From Ifrita kowaldi (lineage: Eukaryota; Chordata; Aves; Passeriformes; Cinclosomatidae), in assembly GCA_013398055.1 (NCBI GenBank), contig VZRS01010750.1, forward strand, positions 186,001 to 250,000: a stretch of 64,000 nt of DNA, in the 5' to 3' direction. A program made the translations under genes and the position numbers. Of this stretch, positions 36,493 through 49,554 are shown piece after piece. Within the stretch, counting starts at the first letter, position 1; the number at the start of each line of letters is the position of its first letter. The notes under the pieces are model-generated. The model was not told where the DNA came from. It worked only from the letters and a program-made list of their open reading frames with translations, and made no database searches.

Positions 36493-38214
36493 CAACTGGA
36501 TTGCCTGGATCAACAATTTCCAGGTCATGCTATTTACGCTTTTGACAGTAAATGAAAAACAAATAAAAGAAACTAAATGCACAAGCAGAGAAAGATACTA
36601 GATAAAGACAAGGTGTATGAATTTACATAGAGGACTTTTAAAAAATTATTATAATGAGATGTTCAATTTCATTAACTGGTAAGACTTTATCATATGATTT
36701 TAGTACTATGGATTTTATATAGAAGTAAAAATAAGATTTATATTTTCATTTAGGTTTTTTGGTGGTGCTGGGAAGAATTTAATATGTGTGTACATATATT
36801 ATTTAAGTAAAGTACATATATTATTAAGTAGAATTAGAACACAGCACACATTTAACATCCATGTTCTTTAAATATATTTATTCTATTGGAAGATAGAGAC
36901 TGACAGTATTTGCCAGATGACAGTCTTTACACATGATTTGTTCATGTTACTTTGGACAGGACTTAGAATTCAACTACAGTACACAAAACAGCATTCAAAA
37001 TATCTTTATTTTTATTAAGTATTGCTATTTGCCTGTGCTGGGCACCGTGAAAGAAGAAAGAAATTCTTAGGAGCATTTTTTTTCTCATCTTAAAATACAT
37101 CTGATTTAGGAAGTGTTGTTTGTGATTAATAAGTCTACAGCACTGAGAAACTTCTTTACGCTTCATCACCTAAGCAGGACTGTCATCTTTGACTCCTTTT
37201 GGTTTTCTGCAGTCTTGAGATGGTTGCAAATCCCTCAACAGTGTCATAACTCTGAACTGTAAGTATTTGATGATTTTGTAGGAAATGGTCATAAGTACAG
37301 AGTGATTTACAGCAGCACTGTTGTAAGAATCCAGCTGATTGAATAACAGTAAATATATCCTGTCAAGGAATTATTATAAGGAAAAATTTATACATAGTGA
37401 ACAGAACATATGAATAGGACAACTTTTAAACTGTGCTATTGAAAATGAACGAAAAAAAAGGTATTCAAAAGGAAATACTTTTAAATACTTGTAAAATGGA
37501 AATTAGCTTTCTTAAATTTCCTCTAAAGAAATTCTACAACCAAAGTTTGTACAAATATAAAGTTGGTTGTCAGTACTGGCATTATGCTACACACTGTTAA
37601 AATGCAAAAGAAATCTATTGTCACTTCTTTGGGTTAGCCACTGAGCTTTCTTACTGTTTTAAAACACAATCAAGAGAAAAAAAAGCTGCAAACCTTGGGG
37701 AAAAAAGCAGTCTGAAGCAAACAGGAGCTTTTTCTATTGTCTTCAATATACTCCAGAAGCAAACTTGGTTGGCCTTCATATTAGGACTTGATTTCTTTTC
37801 ACTCCATTATTTTCAGGCACATTTCAGATCTCCACAGATTCAGTCACAACGTCCCACGTATGAGTGCTCTCACTGAAGTTGCAAGTCACAAATTTCACTT
37901 TGGTGCAGGACAGGAGGGAGGTCTCCTTGGTGCAGGAAACTCACCCATGCTGCTTTTGGCCCTGCAACAGACTCAGAAACTAAAGTTTCAGACAAAGTTT
38001 CCTTCAAAATCCACAGACAGCAGAAATACATCGATGGTATTTTGGGCTAAAGGAAGTGGTTCCACTGCTGTTTTTAGCATTATATAGGACATTGTTGAAT
38101 GTTAAACATGAGTATTAAACATGCTTGCAGTTCCAAGAATTCTTTCAAGATTGTTTCAGAAATTTGCATTTTTTCAATTCAGTCTATCACAGTTGTGTCA
38201 CAAGCCACAAGCTG
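36493..38214. other. AT-rich non-coding DNA
   Basis: No gene, RNA or transposon recognised. The 99-codon plus-strand frame at 37788-38087 has no domain. Confidence 0.5.
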
Positions 38215-38310
38215 GGGTAGAGTAACAGAAGTTTTTTAAGGTGAACTACTTTTAATGGGATTTGGGTGCCCAAAATGTTTGGAAATCTTAGTCAGTATTC
38301 TTTGCATTAG
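38215..38310. mobile_element. Possible half of a palindromic DNA-transposon remnant
   Basis: The string 'tttaatgggatttgggtgcc' followed by 'caaaatgtttggaaatctta' resembles one arm of the same type of palindromic reptile/bird MITE suggested at 24060-24135 (core 'caatggga', then 'aggtgcc', then 'tttgaaaatc'). The match is recalled, short and degenerate, so this is tentative. Confidence 0.25.
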
Positions 38311-38770
38311 GAGCAAATGGTCTTAGTATTTTGGAAAAAAGTGACACTTACTCAAATGTTTATTCCCAGTGAGCATTCAGACAGCACACTAGAGTTTGCA
38401 ATACCATAAACAGTTGAAAAAAAGACCGATCAATCCACCAAACCTTAGTGCCTTCTGAAAGGCTTCATAGTATGGTGTAGATTCAAATACAGAATGCAGA
38501 GATGATATATCCTAGAAAGTTTATTCCCAAGTCAGAAGTCAGAAAATGTTTATAGTGCCATTGGGCATTGAAAAAAGATTAATACAATCAAAAGCTCCAG
38601 AGTGTTTCCCCTGATATTATTGTTTTTGTTATTAATATTGTATCTAAAGCAAAGACTATAGAAAAGTGGGAGGGAAAAAAAACCAACTTACCAGCTGCCA
38701 GATTATTTTGGAAGCTGATCAGACATTTCCAGTTTTTCTGTGCCTTTTTTTTCCTCTTTCATTTCAACAT
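38311..38770. other. AT-rich non-coding DNA
   Basis: No gene, repeat family or RNA recognised. Confidence 0.5.
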
Positions 38771-38800
38771 AAAACATTGCAAAACATTGCAAAACATTGC
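38771..38800 (+). repeat. Three perfect copies of a 10-bp unit
   Basis: AAAACATTGC is repeated three times head to tail without a mismatch, followed by a partial start of a fourth unit. ATTGC resembles half of a C/EBP site, but this may simply be slippage. Confidence 0.95.
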
Positions 38801-41800
38801 AATTGTGAAGAACGAAGTGAAGGGAAGATAATCCCAGCCCCCAGAAACATGCCCTGGATCACATAGGAAGATCATGGAAGGAGGGAGGAAGAAGTATAGC
38901 CCTGAGATATACAGCTTGTGTTTTTAAAAGCAACACTAGAAAGAGTCTACCCTTGTAGACTCATGAACATTGAAATTATGACAATCCAGTTTGGGCTTTC
39001 TCTACATTTTCAGATGCTACTTAGAGGCACACCAGCATCTACTTCATCTGCCAGCTGAAATGTATCATGTTACATAGCAGTTACAGCTCAAAATATAAAT
39101 TAATTTCAAGGTCTCATGATTTGGACAATTTACAAAGAGATATCCAACAGCAGCTGAGTTACACGGGGATGTCAAGGCTTCTTGTCATAACTATTACACT
39201 TCCAGTGTCCAAACAAGCCAGGTGCCTCTTTAGATGAAATAAGCATAAAACCTAGGCCAGATAGACATGGGAGATTTGGGAAACATAGAAAACAAACCAG
39301 CATTTTGTCTTTGTTTTTGATGGCTTTATCACCAATAATATCTGCTTGTTTCACAGGGATGCTTTTCAACATTAGAGCAGTCAGAACCAGCTCTGGTGTG
39401 GCCTCTCAGGGTGATGACTCAAGGCAGCAATGGGGAGCTCAGGTTCCCCTGCTCTTTCTGGGGCTGGAGGCCTGCCACCCATTCCAGGAGAAGGCCATCT
39501 ACCTTGGACTGCAGCCATCTAAAGGCAAAATGCTTCCCTCCTTGCTGGTGACACCATTTCATTTCATGTTCCATTGTTTCAGTGGGAAATAAAGATAGTT
39601 GCTATGGCAAGTGCCCGTTTCTGAGTGCAGCCGTCTCACAGGGTTCTTGTCTCTCTCTGTCCACATTGTTGTTTGAAACTGTCTTCGAAGTGAGGACAGA
39701 CAGAGGTGAGAAACCACTGCCACCTACAGAAATAGTTAACTGAGTCACAAGCTCCTTTTTACACAAGGCTTTGCTTGAAAACGGCTGCATGGATCAGTCC
39801 TTCAGCAAACTCAGGTACACTTCTGAAGGAAAACTGCTTAATTCAAAGCTTTGTGGCAGGAATTAACCCACCAGCTTCTCAACCATCTCTGAGCAGATGC
39901 CAAGGATCCCTCTAAAGGAGCTGTAAAGACAAAAATTCCATAGAACATTGTGCTAAAGTGCAGGGGACCGATCAGCTTTTGCTGTTTGACTCAGCTTGTG
40001 CCTTCATAGCTGTGAGCAAATCTTTTAATCTCTGTGCTTTTATTCTTATCTGTAGAAATTTTCTTTTTCTGTCAGACTGGTTTTCAGGGAGACAGTGTCT
40101 CTCAGAAAGTACAGCATCGTCACTGATTACAGTGTTAGCAAAAATTTGCATTGGCGAATTTCACCCCAAGATCTGTACAGTTCTTTGGGAATAGACATGT
40201 TAGACATTTATGTTATGTTAATAAATACCAAAAGATGTGGAAATTTAAAAACCAGATTTGATAAAACAGGAAGGAATAATCTATAATTGCTAAAATATGT
40301 AAAATCTTTCTCTTTAACTTCTTATTTTCTTTCTCTGATTAGCACTTTTTGATGAAATGTATTGTAAACAGATCAACATTATTATTCCATTCACATTTTT
40401 AAGTGTTAACAAACTTTTTTCATTTTGCAAATCAACAAAACTGACTTATAAAATCTTTCAGATTAGAAGATAAGGGCGCTCAGCCTCACAAAAACATTTG
40501 GTTGGTTGATCTAGCATTAACAATTATGTTTAGGAAACAATTTAACAGCTACAAAACACAACCTTGTGAGCATTAGGCATAAGTGTTACATATTTCTACT
40601 ATAATTAATTTCCAAATAAAATATTGCATTGTTTGTACATAATAAAAATAAATAATAAATTGTATTCTTTAACAAAATAAAGTATCACAAATAGTAGGGG
40701 GAGAAGGAGGCCTCAGGGTTTATCCACAAAATTAGGACTGAAAACTTTCTGACAATAAAACCAACTGCAGTTACTTAACTGGAACAGCAGTTGGAGGAGG
40801 GATTGCTTGTATCAATAACTTTTGTATTATAAAATACAAATATTAGTGGACAACAGCAAATTTTAGACAACTGCATTTGAGTTGGGGCCAAGGGCTCCAA
40901 AAGTCAACTTTAGGAAGAAAGGCAAATTAACTGTTCTCCCCAGTGTTCCTTCCTTCCCCCAAGGAAAGCTTGAAGTAAAGCACCACGCACACACACAAAG
41001 AGCTAAAAAAAAAATTAAAATCTAATGTACTTCAAGGGAATTGATTCAAATAAAACGACTTCAGCCTTTAAAAATGAAAAATGTAGCAAATCAGCCCTTG
41101 CATTTTCTTTTATGTAGTCTTGAGCACTTTTCCCAGGATATGAAGTTATGCTGATGGCTCTAATTTCCCAGGGTAAGCCCTGGCCCTCTTCCATCCCCTG
41201 GAAGACATTAATCTCCCACAAATTTTCAGCCATCATCTCCAATGGCTCAGCCATTGCTTTGGACAACGGTCTAAGCACTGCAGACTGGATTCCATCAAAC
41301 TCAAAAGAGTGCAGAAAATGTAGTTGTACTCTACAGTTTTCCTACAGAATTGATAGAAGGTAATAGAAAAAAGAGTTGGACAAAATGTTTTATGAGGTAA
41401 ATATTCTAAGGCATGATAGGGTTCAGCTAAAACAAAAGCTATGTCCCAAAATGTACAGAAGTATAGAAATAAAGAAGTTCTCAAAAATATGTGTTTCAAC
41501 TCCTAAAACGTGTATGATAATTAATTTTTCATTATAGCAAGGAATAGAAAAAGAAAATCAGGAAAGTAGGTAACATCAAATTACAATGATATAAAGGCAA
41601 ATTGTTAAGTGTAGTAGGTTTTCCATGATTTAGCTTACAAGACTTTCAAACTGCTGTGTGTTTGTCGATGCTGTATGTGAAAATTTTCATAGTTGGCCAT
41701 TCTACACTGAGAATGATTTATCTCCATGCAGACAATATTTATTTTAACTCAAGGAAGTGTTGCTTTGGCTTCTTTAATTAACCAGAAATCCTTAACACCA

Positions 41801-43379
41801 ATTGTAGCATGTCCAGTTTCATAGGACACCACGTGGAGCCTGATCCGATCAACAGCCCTTCCCTTACACAATAAAAAACTAGGAGCTCCATGCCTGGCAT
41901 TGTATCCCTGCATTGTAAGAGTTTCATATCTTTATGAAACTCTATCTCACCCACTGCATGTGGCAGAACCTCACCTTTAGGTTGGGTTCAAATCCTCCCT
42001 TTTGTGCATTTCTATGTGAACTATGTTTTATGTTAAGAAATATTTGTGGAAAGCAAAACAAGAAGTGCTGCAAGTCCTCCTGCAGTGTGAGAAAGCTGCC
42101 TCCAGTGTTCATGCGGCATGCCAAAACAGCTGTCATGGATGTTTTGTGAAAAAACCAACCAAAACCTCTTGAATTAGCTAGCCTGTGACAGTGGCAATAC
42201 CATGCCAGCTGTGCATAGACTGAGACATGTATTTTTGACCACTGGAAGGGTTCCTTGTGTGTGTTGTGGTGCTTTTTACAGGCTCTCAGAGTTGTGCATG
42301 TGATCCATGTGGAACCTTAGCACAACTATTGGGGACATCTCCATATATCTGCCTTATTCACAAAGCAGTTTCAAACACATTGGCCTGTTTATACCTCCCT
42401 CAATTAAATGATCTTTGCTAAGGATTTACAAAACACTTAAATGCCGAGAGAATCCAATAAAAAACCCCCAGCCCTGCGGGCAATTCCCCAACTTTCCCCT
42501 GGTTCATAAATAAGTTTACAACAGCGGTTCCCAAACTATAGTTCACAGCTAGCCAGTGATCTGATGATCTGGTCCACAGAGTGATGCCAATTTTGTCCTG
42601 TTTTTAAGTAAGTAATGATGATAAGGGTGCGTGACAATTCGTGGAAAAGATGTGGTCTTGGCGTGGGTCTGGGATACCTCCACCCCTGCTCTCCCACAAG
42701 AACAGTCCCATTGTCTGTGCTGATAAATGGATCTAAGGGACTCACAGCAGAACACAGTGCTGGATTTTATCTCAGGAAGATGTTTTCCAGAGACCTGAGG
42801 GATGTGCCTCCTCCAAATTTGGCTGGCACTTGCATGCCTGTACACCCTGGCTGAACTGCAAATGGAAATGTCGTCTTGATGGAACACACTGACAGGGTAA
42901 GCCAACAGCGGTGGTTTGACCTGGCTCACTCAGAACATAAAAATTCATAATCATCCCAGAGCATGTGGAATCCAGCAAATCATCTCTAGAGTTAAAATGT
43001 CTAAGAAGGCATTATGGACGTTACAAACAAATTAACAGACATAGTCAGCCAGATCATCAGCTGGTAGAAGTTGGCAGAAATCCACTGTAGCAACATAAGT
43101 TTTGTAAAACTAACCTGAATTACGCCAGCTGAAAGACTTAGTTTATTTTTTTCTGCCATTGTGCACATGGAATAACCTGAGTAATTAAGACTTTCTTGTT
43201 TTGGGTTTTGGGGTTTTTTAACTTTCAGTTTTTGTATGAATCTTGTCTTGATATACACATGCATACAAATAAATTAAAGGGTCAGCCCTCTATTCCATCT
43301 GCTCTGCAGCAAACCATTTGTTGCTCTTTAAATGACAGCTGCTTGGCCCAGGAACAAACTTGGCTGCCACTGTGCAGCA
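38801..43379. other. AT-rich non-coding DNA
   Basis: Only short unsupported frames. A GGTTCAAATCC at 41985-41995 is discussed under rejected observations. No gene recognised. Confidence 0.5.
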
Positions 43380-43505
43380 CCCATGTGTGCTGCTGGCACA
43401 GCAGCTCAACCCCAGCTCCACACCACCCACCCATCCCCGGCCAGCCTGTGCCCTACCCCGGCACCTCACCTGCCGTGCTCGGAGGCAACGCTCAGGTGTC
43501 ACTGC
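43380..43505. other. GC-rich patch with several CpGs
   Basis: This stretch has C-rich plus-strand text and at least five CpGs (for example near 43438, 43458, 43474, 43480 and 43490) against AT-rich flanks. Frames of 77-142 codons here overlap on both strands and in several phases, which is a composition effect. No family identified. Confidence 0.35.
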
Positions 43506-43734
43506 AGAGCTCCCTTGAACAGGAGACATTTCCCCCTGTTGTTCGTATTTTCCATGTTATTATAGCAAGGGCAGGAGGTCCTGGTCTACAATCATGCTTG
43601 TGTTCCAAAATAAGAATAGCATAAGAATCACCGAAACATGTCTAGGACTAGTTCATCATTTCAGATTTAGGAAACTCTAAAAGCATCACAGAACTGAAGC
43701 AATGGTGCCCACAATAGGGGGCTTATCAAATTTC

Positions 43735-43870
43735 TGCATTAGGAGCTTGCCATTAAGTTTTATTAATTAAAATTATCTGCTCTCGCCCTCTTGAATTAAT
43801 AAAATGCAGCTGGCATTCACTGCAATGTTACAGGCCATGGCTCTTCTGAAAATACAGTTGCTAGGATACC
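43735..43870. promoter_or_regulatory. Possible conserved non-coding element
   Basis: The segment carries TTATTAATTAAAATTATC and TTGAATTAATAAAATGCAGC, which are AT-rich homeodomain-type cores, plus CAGCTGG, an E-box. It matches no transposon I know. Assignment is by appearance only. Confidence 0.2.
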
Positions 43871-45790
43871 TTCATAATTTTGTCCTCATGTTATACTGGT
43901 CCTTCAATTAATGAAGAAACATTCGAGTCACTTCTCAGCACTTCTATGCACGTGTTTGACCTGTGCCTTCACCCATCTTGTGTGACACTCCTCTATGTGT
44001 TTGCCTTCTAACCCCAGTGTGGGAAGCAGCAGAGTGACCACAGCCATTTGCAAGCTGTAGTAATGGTGCAACTCTTCTACTTGGCCTTTTCATGTCTTTG
44101 TTAATATGAGGACAGAAAACCAGATGTCTTTACATCCAGTGTTTCTTCCCTGAATGGACCTGAGAAAATAACGCTTTTTAAGGGGCAATTTTGCAAACCT
44201 ATGCTATCCATTATCCATTTAAAACTTTTTATAGCACAACCTCAGCAGTATAATGCCTATTAAAGAATGAGATCCTGCAAAATTATATATTTCTCAAGGC
44301 AGTTATCTAATAAAATACATGAGGTATTCTCATTAGATAGGAGGAGGCAGCCAAGGCTCTGGAAATACTCAGTCCCAGGACTGAATTTGTTTGAAAGTCT
44401 GATGCAATCTGATAGACTACAATGGAAACTCACCTTGGATACACATGCTAAGCATTATCCTCTGCAGGAACACAGCCCCTGCACAACGCAAAAAGCCTAA
44501 CACAGTCTAAATGGAAATAAAGTGGGAAACAGGCATTATACAGACTTTCTGTGTACTGAATTTCACAAGCAAAGCAGAGTGTGCGCCCTTCATGTCATTC
44601 CCAGAGTAGGACTGGATATTCAGAAAATACTCTGGCTGACTATTTAGTGAACACTGAGAGACAGAGAATAAACACAAGTCATATCTGCATTTCAAATTCT
44701 GTTTAACAATCAGACCAAATATAATGTGATGATCAAGTGAACAAACAGAGCAGCTACTGACACTTTCAGACAGATCACCACATCTAAACAGCTGATCTAT
44801 AAATAGTCTGCTCACAGTATTGCAGCACATGCTGACCACACAGATGTGATCCTGCAAAGCAAGTACCAGAGATTGTACACAGCTGTTTTCACTTGGTTAA
44901 AGCCTGTGTGGTCTTTTCTCCAGTACAAAGAAAAACTCTCAATTTTTTTAAAAAAATTACAACTTCTACTGCATGGACTAATAGATTTTTTTATATTAAT
45001 AGGTTAATTTTGTCCTGGAAATTATCAGTGGCTCAAGAAGCAAATAAAGGCTCTCAAAGAAACAAGCAAAGTAGTTTGCATAAAACATTAGGAAAATATT
45101 CCCAAAGCACTCCAGAAATTTCACAAGTTATTAATAATTTGACATTATTATGTATGATTTGTTGAACACACAAGCATGCTTGAGCAGACAAAAGAAACAC
45201 CTACAACTGCCCGAGAGGCACTTAACTTCATCCAGGAGCCTGACTTTTCAGGGTGCTTTGTGTGAGACTGAGTATTCTTGGCTCTCAGTGAAATCCTGGG
45301 GAGCTGAGGAGGGTCAGAGCTTGCCAAAGATGCACAGAGCATTGCAGAAGGTGCTCAGCATTTAAGAGCTCTGGGAACTGTGGACCAAACTTTGGGTGAT
45401 GCCATTCTCTCCCTGGGAGCCTCAAGAAAAATGATTTCACTTTTCCCATGCTATCTGGGAGCAGCTTTAACATTCTTCTGTGCCCATGCTGCAGCTTGGC
45501 TGTTTGCTGTGAAGGAAAACCTGAACCTGACAAGAAGTGTCCCATGAGCCCCTCTGTGCTCAGGGCTCCCACTGCAGTGTCATCAGCCGGTGCTGTGCAG
45601 TGATGTGCTCCTTTCTGCCAGTGAGCCCCAGCCCATCAGCTTGTTCTCTTGTACGCTGCTTCTGAGGAGCCCCACAGCCTGGGTCAGTGTCCTGTGCATG
45701 AACATGCTGTGGACCAGGCAGGTGGAATGGTGATGGAGCATCCTGATGTCGGTGGCTTCCCTCCTAAGGCATGGCAGATGAAAGCTGCTG

Positions 45791-45829
45791 TCTGTACGAG
45801 CTGTCCCAGCCCAAAGCTCTGTACGAGCT
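45791..45829 (+). repeat. Short direct repeat, 27-bp period
   Basis: TCTGTACGAGCT occurs at 45791-45802 and 45818-45829, each preceded by an AAAGCT-type stretch. This looks like an old two-copy tandem duplication with an indel. Confidence 0.7.
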
Positions 45830-46571
45830 TTCACTGCATGTCATGCCAGCTCATAGACTCACCTTACATGAACACCTAACAATACTGGGGAGGACAAAAT
45901 AGTGCTTTTACCTACATGATAAAAACTCTATTTGCTAGCAGTTGGCACATCTGTTTCCCTCCTAGACGACGAAATCTTCATCATCAAGGAGAAAAATATT
46001 TATGTGATATCTGATTTCAGTTCCTGCAATGTAAATGAGTTGCGCACATATTTGGCTTTCTTCACAAGATTCCACTTCAACTTGTTCAATTTGCTCTTTT
46101 TATTCTATTTGTATTAGAACATTGCCTTACATTGTTATGTTCTCCACCCCCCTGTTATAATCAACTCTTCTGCCCGTTGTTTATGTCATGCCTATTCTTC
46201 TTTCATTAGACCGTAATTATAGCCTGTGACTATAACTTTCTTCCTTTGGCTGTTTACAGAATTGGTTTTCTGCCTCTCTCTCATACACACACTTCATTCC
46301 TATTCTCCTTTAGATCTCAACTTCTATGCAGTCATCACCTTTTGAAAGTGCAAAGTAGGACAATTAGTCATTGTAACAAGTTTTCCAAGGCTGGAAGGTC
46401 ACATTACAACTCTTAAACTTCAGTGGTTTAGATGTTTGGAGATGCAATGTGAAAAATGTCTTTGATCTTTTTGTTGCCTTGGTAAACTTTTTATGGGGCA
46501 ATCCATTTACCTAGTCCATTAGAGAGCTCAATAAAATATTCTGTGCACAAAAATACTGCACTTCACCAATT

Positions 46572-46589
46572 ACACACATATATATATAT
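46572..46589. repeat. CA/TA dinucleotide microsatellite
   Basis: ACACACATATATATATAT-type tract. Confidence 0.85.
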
Positions 46590-46789
46590 CTTTGCTCTGT
46601 AAAAATTACGCTTCTGTGCAAAAGTCTAAAATATTTTATGAATAGGAATTGTTTTACCCTCAAAGCCCACCATTGCAGAAAATTAGTTGCTGCCTTATTT
46701 TCTCATTACTTTTATTCCACAGTATTAAGCATTCTGTTTTGAAAGTCATGCCTCCCACTTAACAGAAAATGGAGCCTTATACCTGGCAA

Positions 46790-47060
46790 GTGTGCAGCTG
46801 ATGGAATTGCAAGTACAAGTTAGCTGCTTCTTCATTAAGCCAGCCAGATCCATATATTTCTGGTCAGCTGTTACCGCATTTTTATGCCAAATTAGCCCCG
46901 CAAAGGTGCTTCAGTTTGCACACACTCCGTTCTGAAGGAGCAGACTTCAAAGATTAATGCAAACTCACAGCACAAACCAAGGCTGGAGCTGGAGTCACGA
47001 GTTCGCACTCCTCATTGCCAGACCCAATATATACATTAAAACTATAAATATGTACACAAT
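46790..47060. promoter_or_regulatory. Enhancer-like candidate conserved element
   Basis: Two CAGCTG E-boxes (about 46796 and 46865), a CTTCAAAG TCF/LEF-like core next to ATTAATGCAAAC (46945-46964, homeodomain/octamer-like), and CpGs at 46875, 46899, 46928, 46998 and 47004 lie together in complex, non-repetitive sequence. The mix resembles vertebrate developmental enhancers. Conservation cannot be tested here, so this is inference. Confidence 0.3.
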
Positions 47061-49554
47061 ACTGGCAGTGTCATCTTCTCTCACATCCAAAATTATCTGC
47101 TTTTGACTTCTAGACAGCAGAAAAGAAATTGCTGGCAATTACAAAACCATGGACTCTGTTGATGATAGCCCCTTTGAACTAGCTCAGCTCCTTCTGTGTC
47201 TGTGCCACTTCAGTGACGTGAAGTAATCACAAAGGCAGCTTCTCTGCTCACAGAAGGTTCCTCTCCCAGACTGAGTAGCATCTTCCCACAGTCAATGTAA
47301 GAAGCATGGAAGAGGGTGGGAAGTGGATTATGTCTTCTCAGAATGTATGAAAAGTTTGGGTTTGCTCCTCAGATGATCCTTAGGACTAATCAAGGATCCT
47401 AGGACTGGAAGCAGCAGTGGAAGAAAATTTGCCATTCCTGCCACTACTATGAACAAGGGAAAGATAGAGCTATGGATTGATATTGGCAAGAGAAGGCACT
47501 CGCCTTCAGTAGTCATCATGGCCCCACACATCCAGGCACTTTCCTGGTGGCAGCATCCGTGGCAGGTCTAGAAGCGAAGTCAGGAAGGTTGTGGCTGTTT
47601 TACTGCTTCAGCAATCATTTACTGTAGACAGTTGCCTACTGTGTCTCTTTGGCAAGTTTGAAGCGAACAGAAGGTGGACACAGCCTCAGTCAAACATCTG
47701 CTGACACCTTTAGAAGCCAGTTCACATTTGAGTAACACTGCTTTAAAGAATTGTTGAGGTGGCAGAAAGCTATCGCTGTTCTTGTTGTGTAACAAGGTTC
47801 ACTTGTCCCAGCCTAAGAATACAGACTTAGTTTCCTTTCTGTTTCTCAGCCTCTGAGTTGATTGAATACTTTTCTCCTTTTCTTCCTTGTATCTCATTTT
47901 TTGCCTTTGCTTTACCATCGTGCCACCACTTTATCACAGGTCAGTTTTCCTCTCTTTTCCACCTTGACTTATTTGCTCTACAGATGGACATCCATGTAAG
48001 CTCCCTACCTCTGGTCACTGTCCCTCACTGCCCTGTGAGCTCATTTGTCCACTGTCCATCTGCTTCACGGGATTTCAGTCCTCTCAGGTCAGAGTCATGG
48101 AGGCTTCCCAGCCCTCCGTGCTAGAGGCAACTGTATGTATTGCCATTCACTTAACTCATGGGATACATCCCCTTTCTTCTTTCTTCCCCTGCTACTTCTT
48201 CATTTGACCTCCATTATAGATGCATGTTGGCTGCAAGAGGAACCATGGTCACACCAGCAATCATTAAACTGGTTGGGTGACAGGATGAACTGCAATTACC
48301 TCATATGCTCAACAAATTTTAGGAGGCAGAGATCCTATGGAAAGCATGGTATCTCAGAGGGTTACATCAATTCACAATGTTAGTGACTTAGATACATGTG
48401 AGGCTTTTATTCCCAATGCTGTCAGCACCATAAACCTTTACAAACACAAATTTACTAAGCAAAAAAAAGGGAAATAACAGCAGCCTAAAAAAAATTATGT
48501 CTATTAAGCAATGTAACCTAACAGGTATACCAGCATCAGTGACCTAACTGCTGTTTAAACCGTGAAGATTCTGTTGTCCTGTAGAAACTGAACAATTCCC
48601 CAGTAAGAACAAGCAGCAGCACGAGGCCATTAATTGAAAGCCTAGCTGTGATTCGGCAGTATACATTGTAATCCCACTAAGCATCATGTAAAATTATTTT
48701 TATAAAGTCAGAAAAGGTTTTGGAAAGCTTAGGACCACAGGATATAAATATAAAATTATAGGGTAAAATTTTGCAATACTGCAGATACAATATAAATACA
48801 ATTTTAAGACCTTTGAACCTATTCTCTGCATTGCACTGTCAATGTAGGGATGGATGAACTCATCAACTTCAGTGCTTAAATTCCAGTTCTCTCAAAACAG
48901 AAAACAGAGCTCAGATTTAATCCAAGGAGATCATTCTTTGTAGCTGTAAGTACTACAGTTGAGAGCATGTATACTAGATTTATCTCCAGTCCCCTTCAGA
49001 GGCAATATCCCTACAAAGGAATTACTTACAGTCAGCAGTAACATCAACATTTTAATTAATATAGAATGAGTCTGATCTCTGTCAATCCCTGATAGCATCT
49101 AGTCAGGTGAAATATCTGGAGAAATGTACCAGTGTATATCAAATCAGTTAAACTGATTTTTGGCTGCATTTTCCCGTCCAGCTCTGCCCACTGGCACTAA
49201 AATATAATTTGTTAGAACTTTGGAGAAAGTTTCAAGTTCTGCAAGTGGAATTACTAACCTGTTAAAACAACTAAACATGTCAACAAACAGGTCAGAGTGG
49301 AAAAAAACTTCTGTGGGATACATGCAATACCATGGCATGAGGTGTGTTATAAGCACTGTTCGGAGGCATGACACTGCAAGACCAATAGAGAGAAACTCAT
49401 GATTTTATGCATGTTATGTTCTAAACAAATATTTTTTTCCAAATTTATTTAATGTCAATGCAAGCCTCATTCTGGAAGTCTGCTTAGATTTGCAGAAGTC
49501 ATTCTTGATTCTGCGTTCTGTACACTAAAATTGATTTTCTTTTTGTGCCTTGAT
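47061..49554. other. Non-coding DNA without recognised genes
   Basis: Frames of up to 112 codons (48045-48383, plus) show no domain and overlap others in a different phase. A non-repetitive stretch near 48620-48720 is unassigned. Confidence 0.5.

Larger units (their letters stand above)
43871..46789. other. Non-coding DNA without recognised genes
   Basis: Contains a short 27-bp-period duplication at 45791-45829 and a CA/TA microsatellite at 46572-46589. No frame has a domain. Confidence 0.5.

Noticed and set aside
41961..41995. A tRNA-like B box GGTTCAAATCC at 41985-41995 with a partial A-box-like TGGCAGAACC at 41961
   Set aside because: The A-to-B spacing is only 24 bp and no cloverleaf arms can be drawn, so it is neither a tRNA gene nor a convincing tRNA-derived SINE.
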